Below are positions 48,149-58,894 of a stretch of 64,000 nt of DNA, piece after piece (the first letter of the stretch is position 1; each line of letters starts with the position of its first letter). The notes under the pieces are model-generated. The model was given only the letters and a program-made list of their open reading frames with translations, made no database searches and was not told the DNA's origin. This stretch comes from Wolbachia endosymbiont of Encarsia formosa. GTDB taxonomy: Bacteria; Pseudomonadota; Alphaproteobacteria; Rickettsiales; Anaplasmataceae. The DNA lies in NCBI RefSeq assembly GCF_039540065.1, contig NZ_CP154278.1:310001-374000 (forward strand), in the 5' to 3' direction. Made by a program: the position numbers and the translations under genes.

Positions 48149-49327
48149 ATGGGTCATGTTGTTAATGCTTATAATAGATCTGAAGCTTCTATAGTTAGAG
48201 GAGAAGGAGTATATCTCTTCGATAAGGATGGTAAAAAATATTTAGATTTTGCTGCAGGAATTTCTACAACCTCTCTAGGGCATTGTCATCCATACATTAC
48301 AGATAAACTGAAGGAACAACTGGATTCATTGTGGCACTGCTCTAATATTTTTACTATTCCCCAGCAGGAAAGGCTTGCTCAGCGTTTAACAGAACTTACC
48401 TTTGCCGATAAAGTTTTTTTCTGCTCAAGTGGACTTGAAGCAACAGAAGCTGCAATTAAATTTATTCGCCGTTATTTTTACTTAAATGGACAAGAAAAGC
48501 GCAATCGAATTATTACAATTGAAGGAGGTTTTCATGGCCGCAGTATTGCTGCAATTTCTGCTGGAGCAAATGAAAAATCACGCGAAGGCTTTGCTCCGCT
48601 ACTTTCTGGTTTTGATAAAGTTCCAAGAAATAACATTGAAGCATTAGAAAAGAAAATCAATAGCGAAACAGCTGCCATATTTTTAGAGCCCATACAAAGT
48701 GAAGGCGGAGTACATCCATTGGACGTAGAGTATCTTCAAAAAGTAAGAGAGATAACAAAAGCTCAAGGAATAATTTTATGCTTTGATGAAGTGCAATGCG
48801 GATATGGACGGATTGGCTCTCTATTTTACTATCAAAATATAGGAGTTGAACCTGATATGCTCACTTGTGCGAAGGCTATGGGTAATGGATTTCCTCTGGC
48901 TGCATGTTTAGTAAAAGATTATATAGCAGAAGCAATCACTCCAGGAACTCATGGGTCAACTTATGGAGGTAATCCACTTGCTATGACTGTTGGTAATGCA
49001 GTACTCGATGTAATGCTAAAGGAAGGCTTTTTTGACCATGTTAAGAAGGTCAGTAAATATCTAAAAGAAAAGTTGTTGCCTTTGACTGAAGAATTTCCGA
49101 AGATCGTTTCAGAAGTTCGTGGGGAGGGTTTATTGATAGGTATAGAGCTTAGAGTGCCTTTGGCTGATAAAATTGTTAAACAATCTCTTGACAAAGGCTT
49201 AATAATGACTAAAATTTTAAATAATAGGGTAATAAGAATAACTCCTCCACTTGTTGTTGAGAATATGCATGTGAATGAAGTGTGTGATATATTTCATGAT
49301 TTATTTTTTTATATTAAAGATATATAG
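48149..49327 (+). CDS. argD: acetylornithine/succinyldiaminopimelate-type aminotransferase
   Basis: 392 residues, class III PLP aminotransferase. Seen: FAAGISTTSLGHCHP, GGFHGRSIAAIS, FDEVQCGYGRIG and the PLP lysine in TCAKAMGNGFPLAA. In a reduced genome without arginine synthesis the likely role is the succinyldiaminopimelate step of the lysine/diaminopimelate route, which supplies peptidoglycan; that choice is inference. Confidence 0.85.
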   Translation: MGHVVNAYNRSEASIVRGEGVYLFDKDGKKYLDFAAGISTTSLGHCHPYITDKLKEQLDSLWHCSNIFTIPQQERLAQRLTELTFADKVFFCSSGLEATEAAIKFIRRYFYLNGQEKRNRIITIEGGFHGRSIAAISAGANEKSREGFAPLLSGFDKVPRNNIEALEKKINSETAAIFLEPIQSEGGVHPLDVEYLQKVREITKAQGIILCFDEVQCGYGRIGSLFYYQNIGVEPDMLTCAKAMGNGFPLAACLVKDYIAEAITPGTHGSTYGGNPLAMTVGNAVLDVMLKEGFFDHVKKVSKYLKEKLLPLTEEFPKIVSEVRGEGLLIGIELRVPLADKIVKQSLDKGLIMTKILNNRVIRITPPLVVENMHVNEVCDIFHDLFFYIKDI

Positions 49328-49395
49328 ACTTGCAAATGCTTCTTACAACATATAAAATCAACTCTGTTTCTATATCGCAATAACATCATACTTTA

Positions 49396-50673
49396 ATGGA
49401 TTGGTTATTGATTTCAGTATTGTCAGCAATTTTCTTCTTGTTGATTTTATCGTTTTTGTTTTCAGGATCAGAAATAGGGTTAACTTCAATTAGCCGCTCC
49501 CGAGTTAATAAACTAAAGCTAGATGGAAATAAAAGAGCTAAGATAATAGACCGCTTATTGAATACAAAAGAATTAACAATAGGAACAATACTACTGTGCA
49601 ATACAATTATTAACATTACTTGTTCCGCTTTATTTACAGCAATATTTATAAATTTCTTTGAAAGTGAGGGCATCTTTTTCTCAACAGCTATGATGACGTT
49701 TTGTATTTTGCTGTTTTGCGAGGTGTTACCAAAAACTTACGCCATGCAAAATCCTGAAAAATTTACATTACTTTCTACTTATTTTATGCTGTTTTTTGTC
49801 AAGATTCTTTCTCCATTGACATTAGGCATTCAGTTTATTGTCAATCTCATTCTGAAGTTATGTGGGCTTCATAAGAATAGGGAGGTAATATCTGCAGCAG
49901 ATGCAATGCGTAATATGATTACTCTTCATCGCAGTGAAGGAACTATGTTACAACAGGATTTAGATATGCTAAGTAGTATACTTGATTTGGCTGAGACGGA
50001 GATATCGCAAATTATTACCCACAGGAGAAACTTATTTTCTCTTGATATAGATCGAAACAAAGAAGAGTTAATAAAAGAGATTTTGACTAGTAGTCATAGT
50101 AGGGTACCTTTATGGCAAAAAGAACCAGATAACGTTGTCGGAGTGGTTCACGTAAAAAATCTAATAAATGCCTTACGTGAAAAGGGTGATAAAATAGATA
50201 TTACCCAAGTTATGTCAAAGCCTTGGTTTATACCAGAAAGTACACCGCTTAGTGTGCAACTTCACAACTTTCGTAAAAATAGGAAACACCTTGCATTTGT
50301 TATTGATGAGTACGGAGCCCTTCAGGGAATTGTTACTCTTGAGGACATACTGGAAGAAATAGTTGGAGAAATTGCGGATGAACATGATTTTATCACAGAG
50401 AATTTTATAAAAAAGATATCCGATAATATGTATCACATAGAAGGAAAATCTACTATTAGGGATATTAATAGACAGTTACATTGGGATCTTCCTGATGAAG
50501 AAGCTACAACTCTAGCAGGTATGATTGTAAATGAGATAGAGCGCATTCCTGAAGAAAATGAAGAGTTTTCCATGTACGGTTTTTACTTTAAGATTTTAAA
50601 AAAAGATAAAAATATTATTACTATGATTGAAGTACAAGTAAAAACTGATAATACTGTAGTAGCAATTAATTAG
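49396..50673 (+). CDS. CNNM/CorC-HlyC family membrane protein with CBS domains
   Basis: 425 residues. N-terminal DUF21/CNNM domain with four hydrophobic helices and the sequence SGSEIGLTSISRSRVNKL, then paired CBS domains (SHSRVPLWQKEPDNVVGVVHVKNL, VIDEYGALQGIVTLEDILEEIVGEI) and a C-terminal CorC_HlyC FAD-like domain. Probably ion (Mg or Co) efflux or homeostasis. It heads a tightly packed run with gapR, ubiX and folD. Confidence 0.88.
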   Translation: MDWLLISVLSAIFFLLILSFLFSGSEIGLTSISRSRVNKLKLDGNKRAKIIDRLLNTKELTIGTILLCNTIINITCSALFTAIFINFFESEGIFFSTAMMTFCILLFCEVLPKTYAMQNPEKFTLLSTYFMLFFVKILSPLTLGIQFIVNLILKLCGLHKNREVISAADAMRNMITLHRSEGTMLQQDLDMLSSILDLAETEISQIITHRRNLFSLDIDRNKEELIKEILTSSHSRVPLWQKEPDNVVGVVHVKNLINALREKGDKIDITQVMSKPWFIPESTPLSVQLHNFRKNRKHLAFVIDEYGALQGIVTLEDILEEIVGEIADEHDFITENFIKKISDNMYHIEGKSTIRDINRQLHWDLPDEEATTLAGMIVNEIERIPEENEEFSMYGFYFKILKKDKNIITMIEVQVKTDNTVVAIN

Positions 50674-50682
50674 TTGGTTTCT

Positions 50683-50940
50683 ATGGAAGATACAGTAAAA
50701 ATAACGGCTGAAGATTTGAAGAGCTATATAGAGAGAATCGAAAAACTTGAACAAGAAAAGAGGGATGTGCAAGATCACATTCGTGATGTATATGCAAAAG
50801 CTGCAGATGAAGGTTGGGATATAAAAGTGATGAAACAGATTATTAGGCTAAGAAAGATGGATGATGATGACAGGGAGGAACAGGAAATATTACTTGATAC
50901 CTACAAACGTGCATTGGGAATGAATTACGAAGGTGAATAG
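50683..50940 (+). CDS. gapR: GapR-family DNA-binding protein (DUF2312)
   Basis: About 85 residues, start at ATG 50683 (MEDTVKITAEDLKSYIERIE). Short all-helical protein with GWDIKVMKQIIRLRKMD, the conserved centre of the family. In Caulobacter GapR binds overtwisted DNA ahead of forks and stimulates topoisomerases. It overlaps the GTG start of ubiX by eight bases. Confidence 0.88.
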   Translation: MEDTVKITAEDLKSYIERIEKLEQEKRDVQDHIRDVYAKAADEGWDIKVMKQIIRLRKMDDDDREEQEILLDTYKRALGMNYEGE

Positions 50941-51508
50941 TAGGATTGTAATTGGAATAAGTGGAGCATCTGGTTCTATTTACGGTGTACGGATTCTAGA
51001 GGCACTAAAAAATACCAATCATGAAACTCATTTAGTGATCAGCAGTGCTGGAAAAATAACTATAGCTCATGAGATTAAAGAAAAACTTGAAGATATTATA
51101 TCGCTTGCAGATTTTTACTATTCTGAAGAAAAAATAGGAGAAAAAATAGCAAGCGGCTCATTTAAAACCTCAGGTATGGTTATTGCTCCATGTTCTATGA
51201 AAACAATGTCTGAAATAGCATCGGGGGTGACTTCCAATCTATTAACAAGGGCTGCAGATGTAACTCTAAAAGAAAGAAGAAAATTAGTTCTTATGGTGCG
51301 AGAATCTCCACTACATCTTGGACATCTACGAAATATGTTAAAACTAACCGAGATGGGAGCAATTGTTGCTCCGCCGATGCCTGCTTTTTATATTAAACCA
51401 AAATCTTTGGATGATATTGTAAATCATTCTGTTGGTAAGATATTGAATTTATTTGATATTGTATTACCTGATTTCGAGGAGTGGCAAGGAAATGTCAATT
51501 ATTATTGA
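50933..51508 (+). CDS. ubiX: flavin prenyltransferase UbiX
   Basis: 191 residues with the FMN-binding start [18 protein letters not shown] and the C-terminal [18 protein letters not shown]. It makes prenylated FMN for the decarboxylase UbiD in ubiquinone synthesis. GTG start at 50933 inside the end of gapR; its own end overlaps folD by 17 bases. Confidence 0.93.
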   Translation: MNSRIVIGISGASGSIYGVRILEALKNTNHETHLVISSAGKITIAHEIKEKLEDIISLADFYYSEEKIGEKIASGSFKTSGMVIAPCSMKTMSEIASGVTSNLLTRAADVTLKERRKLVLMVRESPLHLGHLRNMLKLTEMGAIVAPPMPAFYIKPKSLDDIVNHSVGKILNLFDIVLPDFEEWQGNVNYY

Positions 51509-52379
51509 TGGTAAAAAAATAGCAAATGATCTCTGTGAGGAGCTATCAAAAAAAATTGATATTTTAAAGAAAGAGTATAATGTTTTTCCTTGCTTAAAAG
51601 TAATCCTCGTAGGTAGCAATCCAGCAAGTCAGGTCTATGTTCGTAATAAACAAAAAAAAGCAGAATCAATAGGCATAAGTTCTGAAACTATTGTTTTGCC
51701 TGATAGTATCTCAGAAGACGAATTGATTGAAAAAGTTAATACATTAAATGAAGATTCATCTGTGCATGGAATTTTAGTGCAGTTACCTTTACCAAAGCAC
51801 ATCAGTGCAAGCAGAATAATTAATACAGTAAGTGTTGAAAAAGATGTAGATGGCTTTCATGATGAAAATGTTGGCAGGTTAGTTAAAGGTGAAAAAAATT
51901 GTCTGATACCTTGTACTCCCAAAGGTTCTTTGCATTTAATTAAGTCAGTTGAAAATAATCTGTCCGGTAAAAATGCGGTAATCATTGGCAGATCAAATAT
52001 TGTGGGTAAGCCAATGTTTCACCTATTGTTGCAAGAAAATTGCACTGTTACCATCTTGCATTCACAAAGTAGGGATTTAGCTGATTATTGCTCTAAGGCG
52101 GATATAGTAGTTGCAGCAGTTGGAAAGCCAAATTTTGTTCAACCAGATTGGATAAAAAAAGGTGCAATAGTGATTGATGTTGGCATAAATAGCATTAACA
52201 TAGGAAGTCAAAGTAAGCTTGTGGGTGATGTTGACTTTGAGGAAGTAAAAGAAAAAGTCAAAGCTATTACTCCAGTGCCTGGTGGAGTTGGCCCGATGAC
52301 AATAGCATTTCTTATGATAAACACTGTAGTTGCTGCTTGCTTACAGCGGGAAGTTGATCCTTCTGATTTTATTGCTTAA
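51492..52379 (+). CDS. folD: bifunctional methylenetetrahydrofolate dehydrogenase/cyclohydrolase
   Basis: 295 residues from ATG 51492 ([14 protein letters not shown]), preceded by GAGGAGTGGCAAGG. Catalytic Tyr and Lys are in [14 protein letters not shown]; other marks are [33 protein letters not shown] and [12 protein letters not shown]. It interconverts one-carbon folates, feeding ThyX and formylation. Confidence 0.96.
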   Translation: MSIIIDGKKIANDLCEELSKKIDILKKEYNVFPCLKVILVGSNPASQVYVRNKQKKAESIGISSETIVLPDSISEDELIEKVNTLNEDSSVHGILVQLPLPKHISASRIINTVSVEKDVDGFHDENVGRLVKGEKNCLIPCTPKGSLHLIKSVENNLSGKNAVIIGRSNIVGKPMFHLLLQENCTVTILHSQSRDLADYCSKADIVVAAVGKPNFVQPDWIKKGAIVIDVGINSINIGSQSKLVGDVDFEEVKEKVKAITPVPGGVGPMTIAFLMINTVVAACLQREVDPSDFIA

Positions 52380-52478
52380 GGTTTATCTTAATGTTAGCAT
52401 AAACAGAATACCTTTACAAATAGCACATATATAGCACCGAGCATACAACTGTGTATAAGGATTCAAAGTGTTCATAGC

Positions 52479-53126
52479 TTAAAAATTATAACGTATACCT
52501 ACTTCTATGATTGCATCTGGTTTTTTCATCGGTGGTTTAAAGCCACTTAATTGACCACTTGCAGCAATAGCAACTGTGCCAACTATCTGCTGAATAATTT
52601 CACAATCAACACCTAACTTTACTTTATAGTCGATAGCACCCAGTATTTTATCTAATGTTTCATTTTTAGTTGTATCTTTACCAAGACCAAAAGATGGCAA
52701 TATTCGAATATATCCACCCAGCCCTATACTAGCATATAATCTAATGGGATCAATTTCAAGATCAGGATAGTAAAGGTAATTTGCCAATAAACTAGCTCCT
52801 ACTTTCCTTTTTTCTTTATCATTTATATCACTTATGTCAGCAAGAACCTCAAGTTCAAACTTAGAATTTTGGTTATGATGATAACCAAAAACAACGCTAG
52901 GTTTGAATTGAAATTTTTCACTCCATTGAGTACCAAAGTTTAAACCTACATAACCTACATAGTAATAATCTTCGTACTGGTCTTCATACCGGTCTTCATG
53001 CTGATATGTGTACTGCTCTTCATAATGGTCTCCGTACTGATCTTCTAACTCACTTGTACCATTACTAGCTGTACTTGCTAAAGCAACCAACACAGCAAAC
53101 ACTTTCATCGCTCTCATATAATTCAT
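52479..53126 (-). CDS. Wsp-like outer-membrane surface protein (P44/Msp2 family)
   Basis: About 215 residues, start at ATG 53126 (spacing to AAGGAAG fits best). Signal peptide MRAMKVFAVLVALASTASNG. Residues 30-55 contain a tandem run of Asp/Glu-Tyr units (DRYEDQYEDYYYV). The remainder is a beta-barrel of the Wsp type (YVGLNFGTQW, VVFGYHHNQNSKFELEVLADISDI, LYASIGLGGYIRI), ending VGIRYNF. It is a surface-exposed porin-like protein. A broken paralog lies directly upstream. Confidence 0.82.
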   Translation of the reverse strand: MNYMRAMKVFAVLVALASTASNGTSELEDQYGDHYEEQYTYQHEDRYEDQYEDYYYVGYVGLNFGTQWSEKFQFKPSVVFGYHHNQNSKFELEVLADISDINDKEKRKVGASLLANYLYYPDLEIDPIRLYASIGLGGYIRILPSFGLGKDTTKNETLDKILGAIDYKVKLGVDCEIIQQIVGTVAIAASGQLSGFKPPMKKPDAIIEVGIRYNF

Positions 53127-53242
53127 ACACATTACTTCCTTAAAACAGACTGGAATAAATGTTCAAACATGCTAGCAGCAAGTTTTGAGCATTGCTTGTG
53201 GTTACACCTAACTATTAAACATGTACTCAATGTTATCCAGCA

Positions 53243-53812
53243 TTAAAAATTATAGCGTACTCCTACTTCCAGCATTGCATCTGGTATTTGTTTTGCTTTT
53301 AAACCACTCAGTTGCCCGCCTACGGTTAAAGCAGCTGTACCAACTATCTGTGGAGCAACTTCATAATCAACACCAACCTTCAGTTTGTACGAAATAGCAC
53401 CCAGTATTTTATCTAGTGTTTCACCTTCGCCAAGAGAAAAAGGCATTACTTGTAGATGTCCTCCTAAACCTACAATGACATATAGTTTCACAGGATCAAT
53501 GTCAACGTCAGGATAATAACGGTAATTTGCTAATAAAATAGCTCCCATTTTCTTGGTTTCCTTACCAAACATATCACTTACGTCAGTGAGAATCTAAAGT
53601 TCAAACTTAGAGCTTTTATCATAATTATAACCAAAAACTAAGCCAGGTTTTATTTTTAATCCAGTACCCCATCCACCACCAAAGTTTAAACCTGCGTAGT
53701 ACTGCTCTTTTGCACTATTACTAGCTGCTTTATTACTAGCTGCACCTGCTAGAGATGAAGTGAGCAACACAGCTAAAACACACAATCCTTTTATTTTCAT
53801 ATAACTACCCAT
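53243..53812 (-). pseudogene. second Wsp-like paralog, TAG in frame
   Basis: Starts MGSYMKIKGLCVLAVLLTSSLAGAA (signal peptide, described in parts), continues YYAGLNFGGGWG and KSSKFEL, then TAG at 53594-53596 where the neighbour has Glu (FELEVLADISD), then ILTDVSDMFG onward in the same frame to VGVRYNF at 53243. One base change (GAG to TAG) explains the break. It lacks the Tyr-rich insert of its neighbour. Confidence 0.88.
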
Positions 53813-53920
53813 ACAAAAAAATATATAATGCACAAGTATATATCCTTTATATTAAAAAAGATATAATCTCATATCAAAAAAAGTATACCTACGAAATTAG
53901 CAACATGCTACTCAAAATTT

Positions 53921-56389
53921 TTATATAACTATGTTTACTACCTTATTTGGTACAGCATATATAGTGCGAATTTTGCTTTGATCGATTTTGTTAGATACAG
54001 AATCTGTTGCTATTTTCTTCAATTTTTCTTGAGGTAAATCAGTTGCCACTTCAATGGTCGCACGTAACTTTCCATTGATCTGCACTGCTACAGTCACCAT
54101 ATTATCAATTAGTAGTGATTCATCAGCTTTTGGCCAAGGTTGCATATATAGCATGCCTTCACCTCCTATTTCTTGCCATAAATTTTCAGCCAGGTGTGGC
54201 ATGAATGGCTCAATTACTCTGATTAGTATGCATATACCTTCATCAATAAGAGATTTTCCAGTTTTTACGTCTATTTCAGCTATTAAATTTGTCATTTCAC
54301 GAAACTTTGCTACCACACAGTTTAATCTGCAGTTTTCCAAGTCATCTGTAAGTCCTTGCAATAGTTTATGGATTTTTTTTCTGTACTCTAGGAGTTTACC
54401 TACAATGTTTTCATTATCATAGTGTATGTTTACGGGCCTAAGTTGCACTACCATACGCCACAATTTATTTATGTAGCGAAAACAACCTTCCACTCCATCA
54501 TCAGACCATTCCATATCTTTTTCCGGAGGAGTGTCAGATAATACAAACAAACGAGCAGTATCAGCACCGTATTTTTCTATGATAAAGTTTGGGTCAACTG
54601 TGTTCTTTTTCGACTTGCTCATCTTTTCGACTTTTCCAACTTGGATCTTAGTACCCTTCGCAATCAACTCTTTTGCTTCTTCGGGAAAGAGCCATTTGCC
54701 ATTCTCATCTTTATAAGTTACATGACAGACCATTCCTTGAGTGATTAAAGTAGAGAAAGGCTCTTTAATGTCAAAATAGCTACATTTAGTTAAAGCACGG
54801 CAGAAAAACCTTGAGTAAAGCAAATGTAGAATTGCATGTTCTATTCCACCTATGTAATAATCAACAGGCATAAAACGATTACAAGTATCTTTATTAATCG
54901 ATTTATTTTCACTGCAAAATGCAGCAAAATACCAAGAAGATTCAAAAAAAGTGTCAAATGTATCAGTTTCACGTTCTGCTTGCTTTCCGCACTTTGGACA
55001 ATCAACAAATTTCCAGGTTGGGTGCTTGTCCAGGGGATTACCACCACTTGTAAATTCTACATCCGTTGGTAGAACAACAGGGAGGTCTTTTTCTGGAACT
55101 TGAACAATTCCACAATCTTTACAATATATAACAGGTATAGGACATCCCCAATAACGTTGCCTTGAAATTCCCCAATCGTGTAGACGATAGTTTATTGTTT
55201 TCTTACCTATTCCTTTTTCTTCAAGCTTTTTAATGATTACTTCCTTTCCCTCATTAATCATTAGTCCGTTTAAGAATTCAGAATTGAACATCACCCCATC
55301 ACCGAAGTACGGTTCTTTTAAGATCTCTGTGGTCTTTGTGCTCTCTTCACAAACTACAGGAATAATAGGTAAACCATACTTCTGTGCAAATTCAAAATCA
55401 CGCTGATCATGTGCAGGGCAACCAAAAATCGCGCCTTCTCCATACTCCATCAACACAAAATTCGCTATGTACAGTGGCAACTCTTTATCAAGAAATGGAT
55501 GTTTGACATTTAATCTTGTGTAAATCCCGATTTTTTCATCATTCTCCCCCTTTGCCTTCACACTGTCGATAAAGCCTTGTATGTCTTCGTCCTTAAGGTC
55601 TTGTACAATAGGGTGCTCTGCTGCTAATGCAAGAAAAGAAGCTCCAAATAAAGTATGAGGAGAAGTTGTAAAAATCTTTAATTTCTTATTCAGGCCAACT
55701 ATTTCAAAATCTATAGTTGCCCCTTCAGATTTTCCTATCCAGCGCTCTTGCATAGTTTTGACTTTTTCTGGCCAATTTTTTAAACTTTGCAAACAATGAA
55801 GCAAATCTTCAGCAAAATCAGTAATCTTTAAAAACCACTGAGATAACTTACGTTTTTCAACAACTGCACCTGATCGCCATCCTTTTCCATCAACCACTTG
55901 CTCATTTGCAAGCACTGTTTGGTCCACTGGATCCCAATTAACCCACGACTCTTTTCGATAGGTAAGACCATGCTTTAAAAAATCCAGAAAAAATTTCTGT
56001 TCGTGTTTGTAATAATCAGGCTCACATGTGGAGAGCTCACGATCCCAATTGTATGAAAGACCTATAGATTTTAGCTGCGCGCGCATATTATCTATATTAT
56101 CTTGTGTCCATGCTGCAGGGTTAATGTTATTGTCCCTTGCTGCATTTTCAGCTGGTAATCCAAACGCATCCCAGCCAATTGGGTGCAAAACCTCAAATCC
56201 ACGAGCTCTCTTGTAACATGCTATAACATCTCCTATTGCATAGTTACGCAGGTGCCCCATATGAATCTTACCAGATGGATATGGAAACATTTCCAACACG
56301 TAACATTTCTTCTTTTTACTATCTTTGCTTACAGAAAAATCCCACTTATTTTGGTAGAATTTTTCAACGTTTTTAAAATCATATTTCAT
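53921..56389 (-). CDS. leuS: leucyl-tRNA synthetase
   Basis: 822 residues from ATG 56389 ([16 protein letters not shown]). HIGH-type motif [23 protein letters not shown] motif, zinc cysteines ([19 protein letters not shown]) and a CP1 editing domain ([12 protein letters not shown]). Class I enzyme charging tRNA-Leu. Its start follows the lytM-like gene by a few bases. Confidence 0.97.
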   Translation of the reverse strand: MKYDFKNVEKFYQNKWDFSVSKDSKKKKCYVLEMFPYPSGKIHMGHLRNYAIGDVIACYKRARGFEVLHPIGWDAFGLPAENAARDNNINPAAWTQDNIDNMRAQLKSIGLSYNWDRELSTCEPDYYKHEQKFFLDFLKHGLTYRKESWVNWDPVDQTVLANEQVVDGKGWRSGAVVEKRKLSQWFLKITDFAEDLLHCLQSLKNWPEKVKTMQERWIGKSEGATIDFEIVGLNKKLKIFTTSPHTLFGASFLALAAEHPIVQDLKDEDIQGFIDSVKAKGENDEKIGIYTRLNVKHPFLDKELPLYIANFVLMEYGEGAIFGCPAHDQRDFEFAQKYGLPIIPVVCEESTKTTEILKEPYFGDGVMFNSEFLNGLMINEGKEVIIKKLEEKGIGKKTINYRLHDWGISRQRYWGCPIPVIYCKDCGIVQVPEKDLPVVLPTDVEFTSGGNPLDKHPTWKFVDCPKCGKQAERETDTFDTFFESSWYFAAFCSENKSINKDTCNRFMPVDYYIGGIEHAILHLLYSRFFCRALTKCSYFDIKEPFSTLITQGMVCHVTYKDENGKWLFPEEAKELIAKGTKIQVGKVEKMSKSKKNTVDPNFIIEKYGADTARLFVLSDTPPEKDMEWSDDGVEGCFRYINKLWRMVVQLRPVNIHYDNENIVGKLLEYRKKIHKLLQGLTDDLENCRLNCVVAKFREMTNLIAEIDVKTGKSLIDEGICILIRVIEPFMPHLAENLWQEIGGEGMLYMQPWPKADESLLIDNMVTVAVQINGKLRATIEVATDLPQEKLKKIATDSVSNKIDQSKIRTIYAVPNKVVNIVI

Positions 56390-56393
56390 AAAT

Positions 56394-56984
56394 TCAATCA
56401 CAGTTTATATGTACTAAAGGATCGACTGCTTGACCATTATGCCTTATTGTGAAACACATCTGCGGATCTTTATCTTGTGTGCTTGATTTACCTGCAGATC
56501 CAATTACTTGACCTTGTTTTACTTTATCACCAATTTCAACTTGTATGTTTTTTAAGTAGGAGTACATAGTCATGTAATTATCTTTATGTTCCACTATAAT
56601 TAAATTTCCGTACCACCTCAGGCCTTTGCCTACGTATATTACTTTGCCAGGTGCAGAAGCAATAACCTTTGTTCCACTTTGAGCAGTAATTTTTATGCCA
56701 TCTTGACATATTTTATCAGAAGAGATAACTGCACCTTTAACCGGTATTACAAATTTACACATGCTTTGTGCATTATTGTTATATACCTTATCTACGAAAG
56801 CTTTTCTACTTTCTTTTTGCAGCGAAGAATCAACATTTTCTTTAATCAAATGATACTCCCTTGTGTACTCTAGGTCTCTTTTTCCATAAAATTCTTCGCC
56901 TTTAAGTAGTACAGGTGCAGGTTTTTGCAGGCCACAGCTTATCAGTATTGCTGATAATATAAAGAACAAGGCTATACGATACAT
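56394..56984 (-). CDS. LytM/M23-domain lipoprotein, metal ligands lost (NlpD-like)
   Basis: 196 residues from ATG 56984. Lipoprotein signal [18 protein letters not shown], with the lipobox Cys at residue 17. The C-terminal LytM domain is clear from [30 protein letters not shown] and [15 protein letters not shown]. However, the zinc motif HxGxD reads CQDGIK, YAHLS reads YSYLKN, and HLHFE reads QMCFTI. Like EnvC and NlpD it should be inactive and may activate an amidase during division. The open frame extends to a GTG at 57014 without a ribosome-binding site. Confidence 0.85.
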   Translation of the reverse strand: MYRIALFFILSAILISCGLQKPAPVLLKGEEFYGKRDLEYTREYHLIKENVDSSLQKESRKAFVDKVYNNNAQSMCKFVIPVKGAVISSDKICQDGIKITAQSGTKVIASAPGKVIYVGKGLRWYGNLIIVEHKDNYMTMYSYLKNIQVEIGDKVKQGQVIGSAGKSSTQDKDPQMCFTIRHNGQAVDPLVHINCD

Positions 56985-57036
56985 AAACTTATCTCTAGAT
57001 AGATCAACTTTCACAAAACTTTATAGTATTTTTCGT

Positions 57037-57363
57037 CTATTTATTACTTTCTTCATTTATTTTATCAGTCAAATAGTCTCTTAAATCGGTAAGTTCTTGC
57101 AACAAATTTCTTGAATAATGATCAATTCTTACATCGTTACCAAATTCCTTTTGTACTCCTTTTATTTTATATCCTTTGTCATATAGCATATATTTTATTT
57201 TCTTTATTGCCTCTATACACTTATGATCATATAGTCTTCTTCCCTTCCGTTTTATGGGTTTAATTTGATGGAATTGACTTTCCCAGAATCTTAAAACATG
57301 CTGCTCCAAATGTAGTTCTTCAGCTACTTCTCCAATTGTGTAAAATAATTTTTCCTTATTCAT
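57037..57363 (-). CDS. MerR-family transcriptional regulator
   Basis: 108 residues with the N-terminal winged-helix KLFYTIGEVAEELHLEQHVLRFWESQF and the wing segment RKGRRLYDHKCIEAI. No effector domain, only a short helical tail. The ihfA-merR order is common in alphaproteobacteria. Its ATG overlaps the stop of ihfA by four bases. Confidence 0.9.
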   Translation of the reverse strand: MNKEKLFYTIGEVAEELHLEQHVLRFWESQFHQIKPIKRKGRRLYDHKCIEAIKKIKYMLYDKGYKIKGVQKEFGNDVRIDHYSRNLLQELTDLRDYLTDKINEESNK

Positions 57364-57659
57364 CGGTTATTTATTAATTTCTTCATCATTTTTGAAGGTC
57401 TAAAAGAAATTGATTTTCTCGCTTGAATTACTACCCTTTCCAATGTCTTGGGTATATTTCCTGGTCTTTCTTTCTTGTTTTTAACCAAAAATGTTCCAAA
57501 TGAAGATATTTTTACTATCCCATCCTTTGCTAAGCTCGTTTTTATCTCATCCAATATATCATCTATTATTGCAATAGAGTCTTCTTTCGATAATCCAATT
57601 TTCTGGTTTATACATTCAGCTATTGTTGCCTTAGTTACTGTTGTGTCTTTTGTTGTCAT
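57360..57659 (-). CDS. ihfA: integration host factor alpha / HU-family protein
   Basis: 99 residues. The HU/IHF pattern is VKISSFGTFLVKNKKERPG...PKT with the DNA-minor-groove arm in the second half. It bends DNA. Coupled to the merR gene downstream. Confidence 0.9.
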   Translation of the reverse strand: MTTKDTTVTKATIAECINQKIGLSKEDSIAIIDDILDEIKTSLAKDGIVKISSFGTFLVKNKKERPGNIPKTLERVVIQARKSISFRPSKMMKKLINNR

Positions 57660-57697
57660 AATTTATTATAGTATGTTAATATAATATAACAGTCGAC

Positions 57698-58894
57698 TCA
57701 AGATTCAGCTACTTTATTTTTATAGTATGTTTCTTTTGTAGCATAATTAAAAATACTAGCAAATGTTAACATTGCAAATATTGTGAAAAGCGCCATTTGA
57801 TGATCTGAAAAAAGTGCTAAAATTGACACTAAAATTCCACTCATAACAAACATAAATCCATTGATAATGGATGATGATGTGCTAATATACTTCTGCTCAA
57901 CAATCTCACTGCCAACAGTAAAATTAAGCATATGTCCGCCTGCAAAAAAACCAAACATTAACATACAAAAGTATATAATATGAACTGTTAAATTGCCGTA
58001 TAGTAAAATAATAACTGAAATACCTTGCAATATGGCAAAAGCAGAGATTACGTGCCTTCTATTTTTAAATAGATTTGAGATTAAATCTGCAATTGGAGCA
58101 CCAACTGCAAGACCAAGCCACAATATTGCAGTTGCCACACCTAACTCCATTGTATTTAGTTCTAAGTTGCTTAGTAACCTTGGTGCCCACAGCATATTAA
58201 GCGCTAAAAATGTTCCAAAAGTAATAGCACCTACTACTGAAGTTATCCAGATATCTCTTAATTTTAGCACCGTTAGTATAGAACATATTACTGTTTTTAT
58301 AGAGCTTTTTATTGTGCATTTTTCCAAACTTTTTTTTGAAAGTCCTTTCGGATAAAAAAACATAAGTACAAATATCGATACGCCAAATAATATTACGTAT
58401 ACAATCAAATTCTTCCAATCCATACCTTCAGCAAGGAAGCTAGAGAACAACATTTGAATCATCAAAGCTGAAAGACTTGAAATTGTCTGCACTAGTGAGA
58501 ACATCAGTCCAAATTGGGTAATGGGAAAATATGTGCTACTTATATGAGCAGCTCCAACAAAACCAAATGATGCTCCAATTGCAATCAAGAATTGAGATAA
58601 AATTAGATGGACAAAACTTTCACTACTAATAAGGATAAAAAACCCAAAGATCATAATCGATAATGAGAGAAAATAAATTTTTTTGCTGGAAAAAACATTA
58701 AACATTGCCCCACTAAAAAATTGTGAGATAGCAAAAGTCCAAGTATATGCTGAATTAGCCAGTGCAACTTGCGCAATCGTGATCCCAAGTTCTTTTTCAA
58801 GATCCACACTTATAAAGGTGTAGATTATTTGCATATTGCTGAATATAACAATTAAGTTGCTGATCAGCCAAATGAACCAATCTCTACTTTTCAT
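57698..58894 (-). CDS. MFS transporter
   Basis: 398 residues with about twelve hydrophobic helices and a central cytoplasmic loop (FYPKGLSKKSLEKCTIKSS), the usual major facilitator build. The start has a short basic end (MKSRDWFIWLISNLIV). Rickettsiales have many such carriers for host metabolites; the substrate is not evident. Confidence 0.85.
   Translation of the reverse strand: MKSRDWFIWLISNLIVIFSNMQIIYTFISVDLEKELGITIAQVALANSAYTWTFAISQFFSGAMFNVFSSKKIYFLSLSIMIFGFFILISSESFVHLILSQFLIAIGASFGFVGAAHISSTYFPITQFGLMFSLVQTISSLSALMIQMLFSSFLAEGMDWKNLIVYVILFGVSIFVLMFFYPKGLSKKSLEKCTIKSSIKTVICSILTVLKLRDIWITSVVGAITFGTFLALNMLWAPRLLSNLELNTMELGVATAILWLGLAVGAPIADLISNLFKNRRHVISAFAILQGISVIILLYGNLTVHIIYFCMLMFGFFAGGHMLNFTVGSEIVEQKYISTSSSIINGFMFVMSGILVSILALFSDHQMALFTIFAMLTFASIFNYATKETYYKNKVAES

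Noticed and set aside
4710..53812. Genome-wide use of TAG as a sense codon
   Set aside because: Core genes (for example hslU region neighbours and the 44921 gene) end normally in TAG, and some broken genes are interrupted by TAA, so recoding is not supported.
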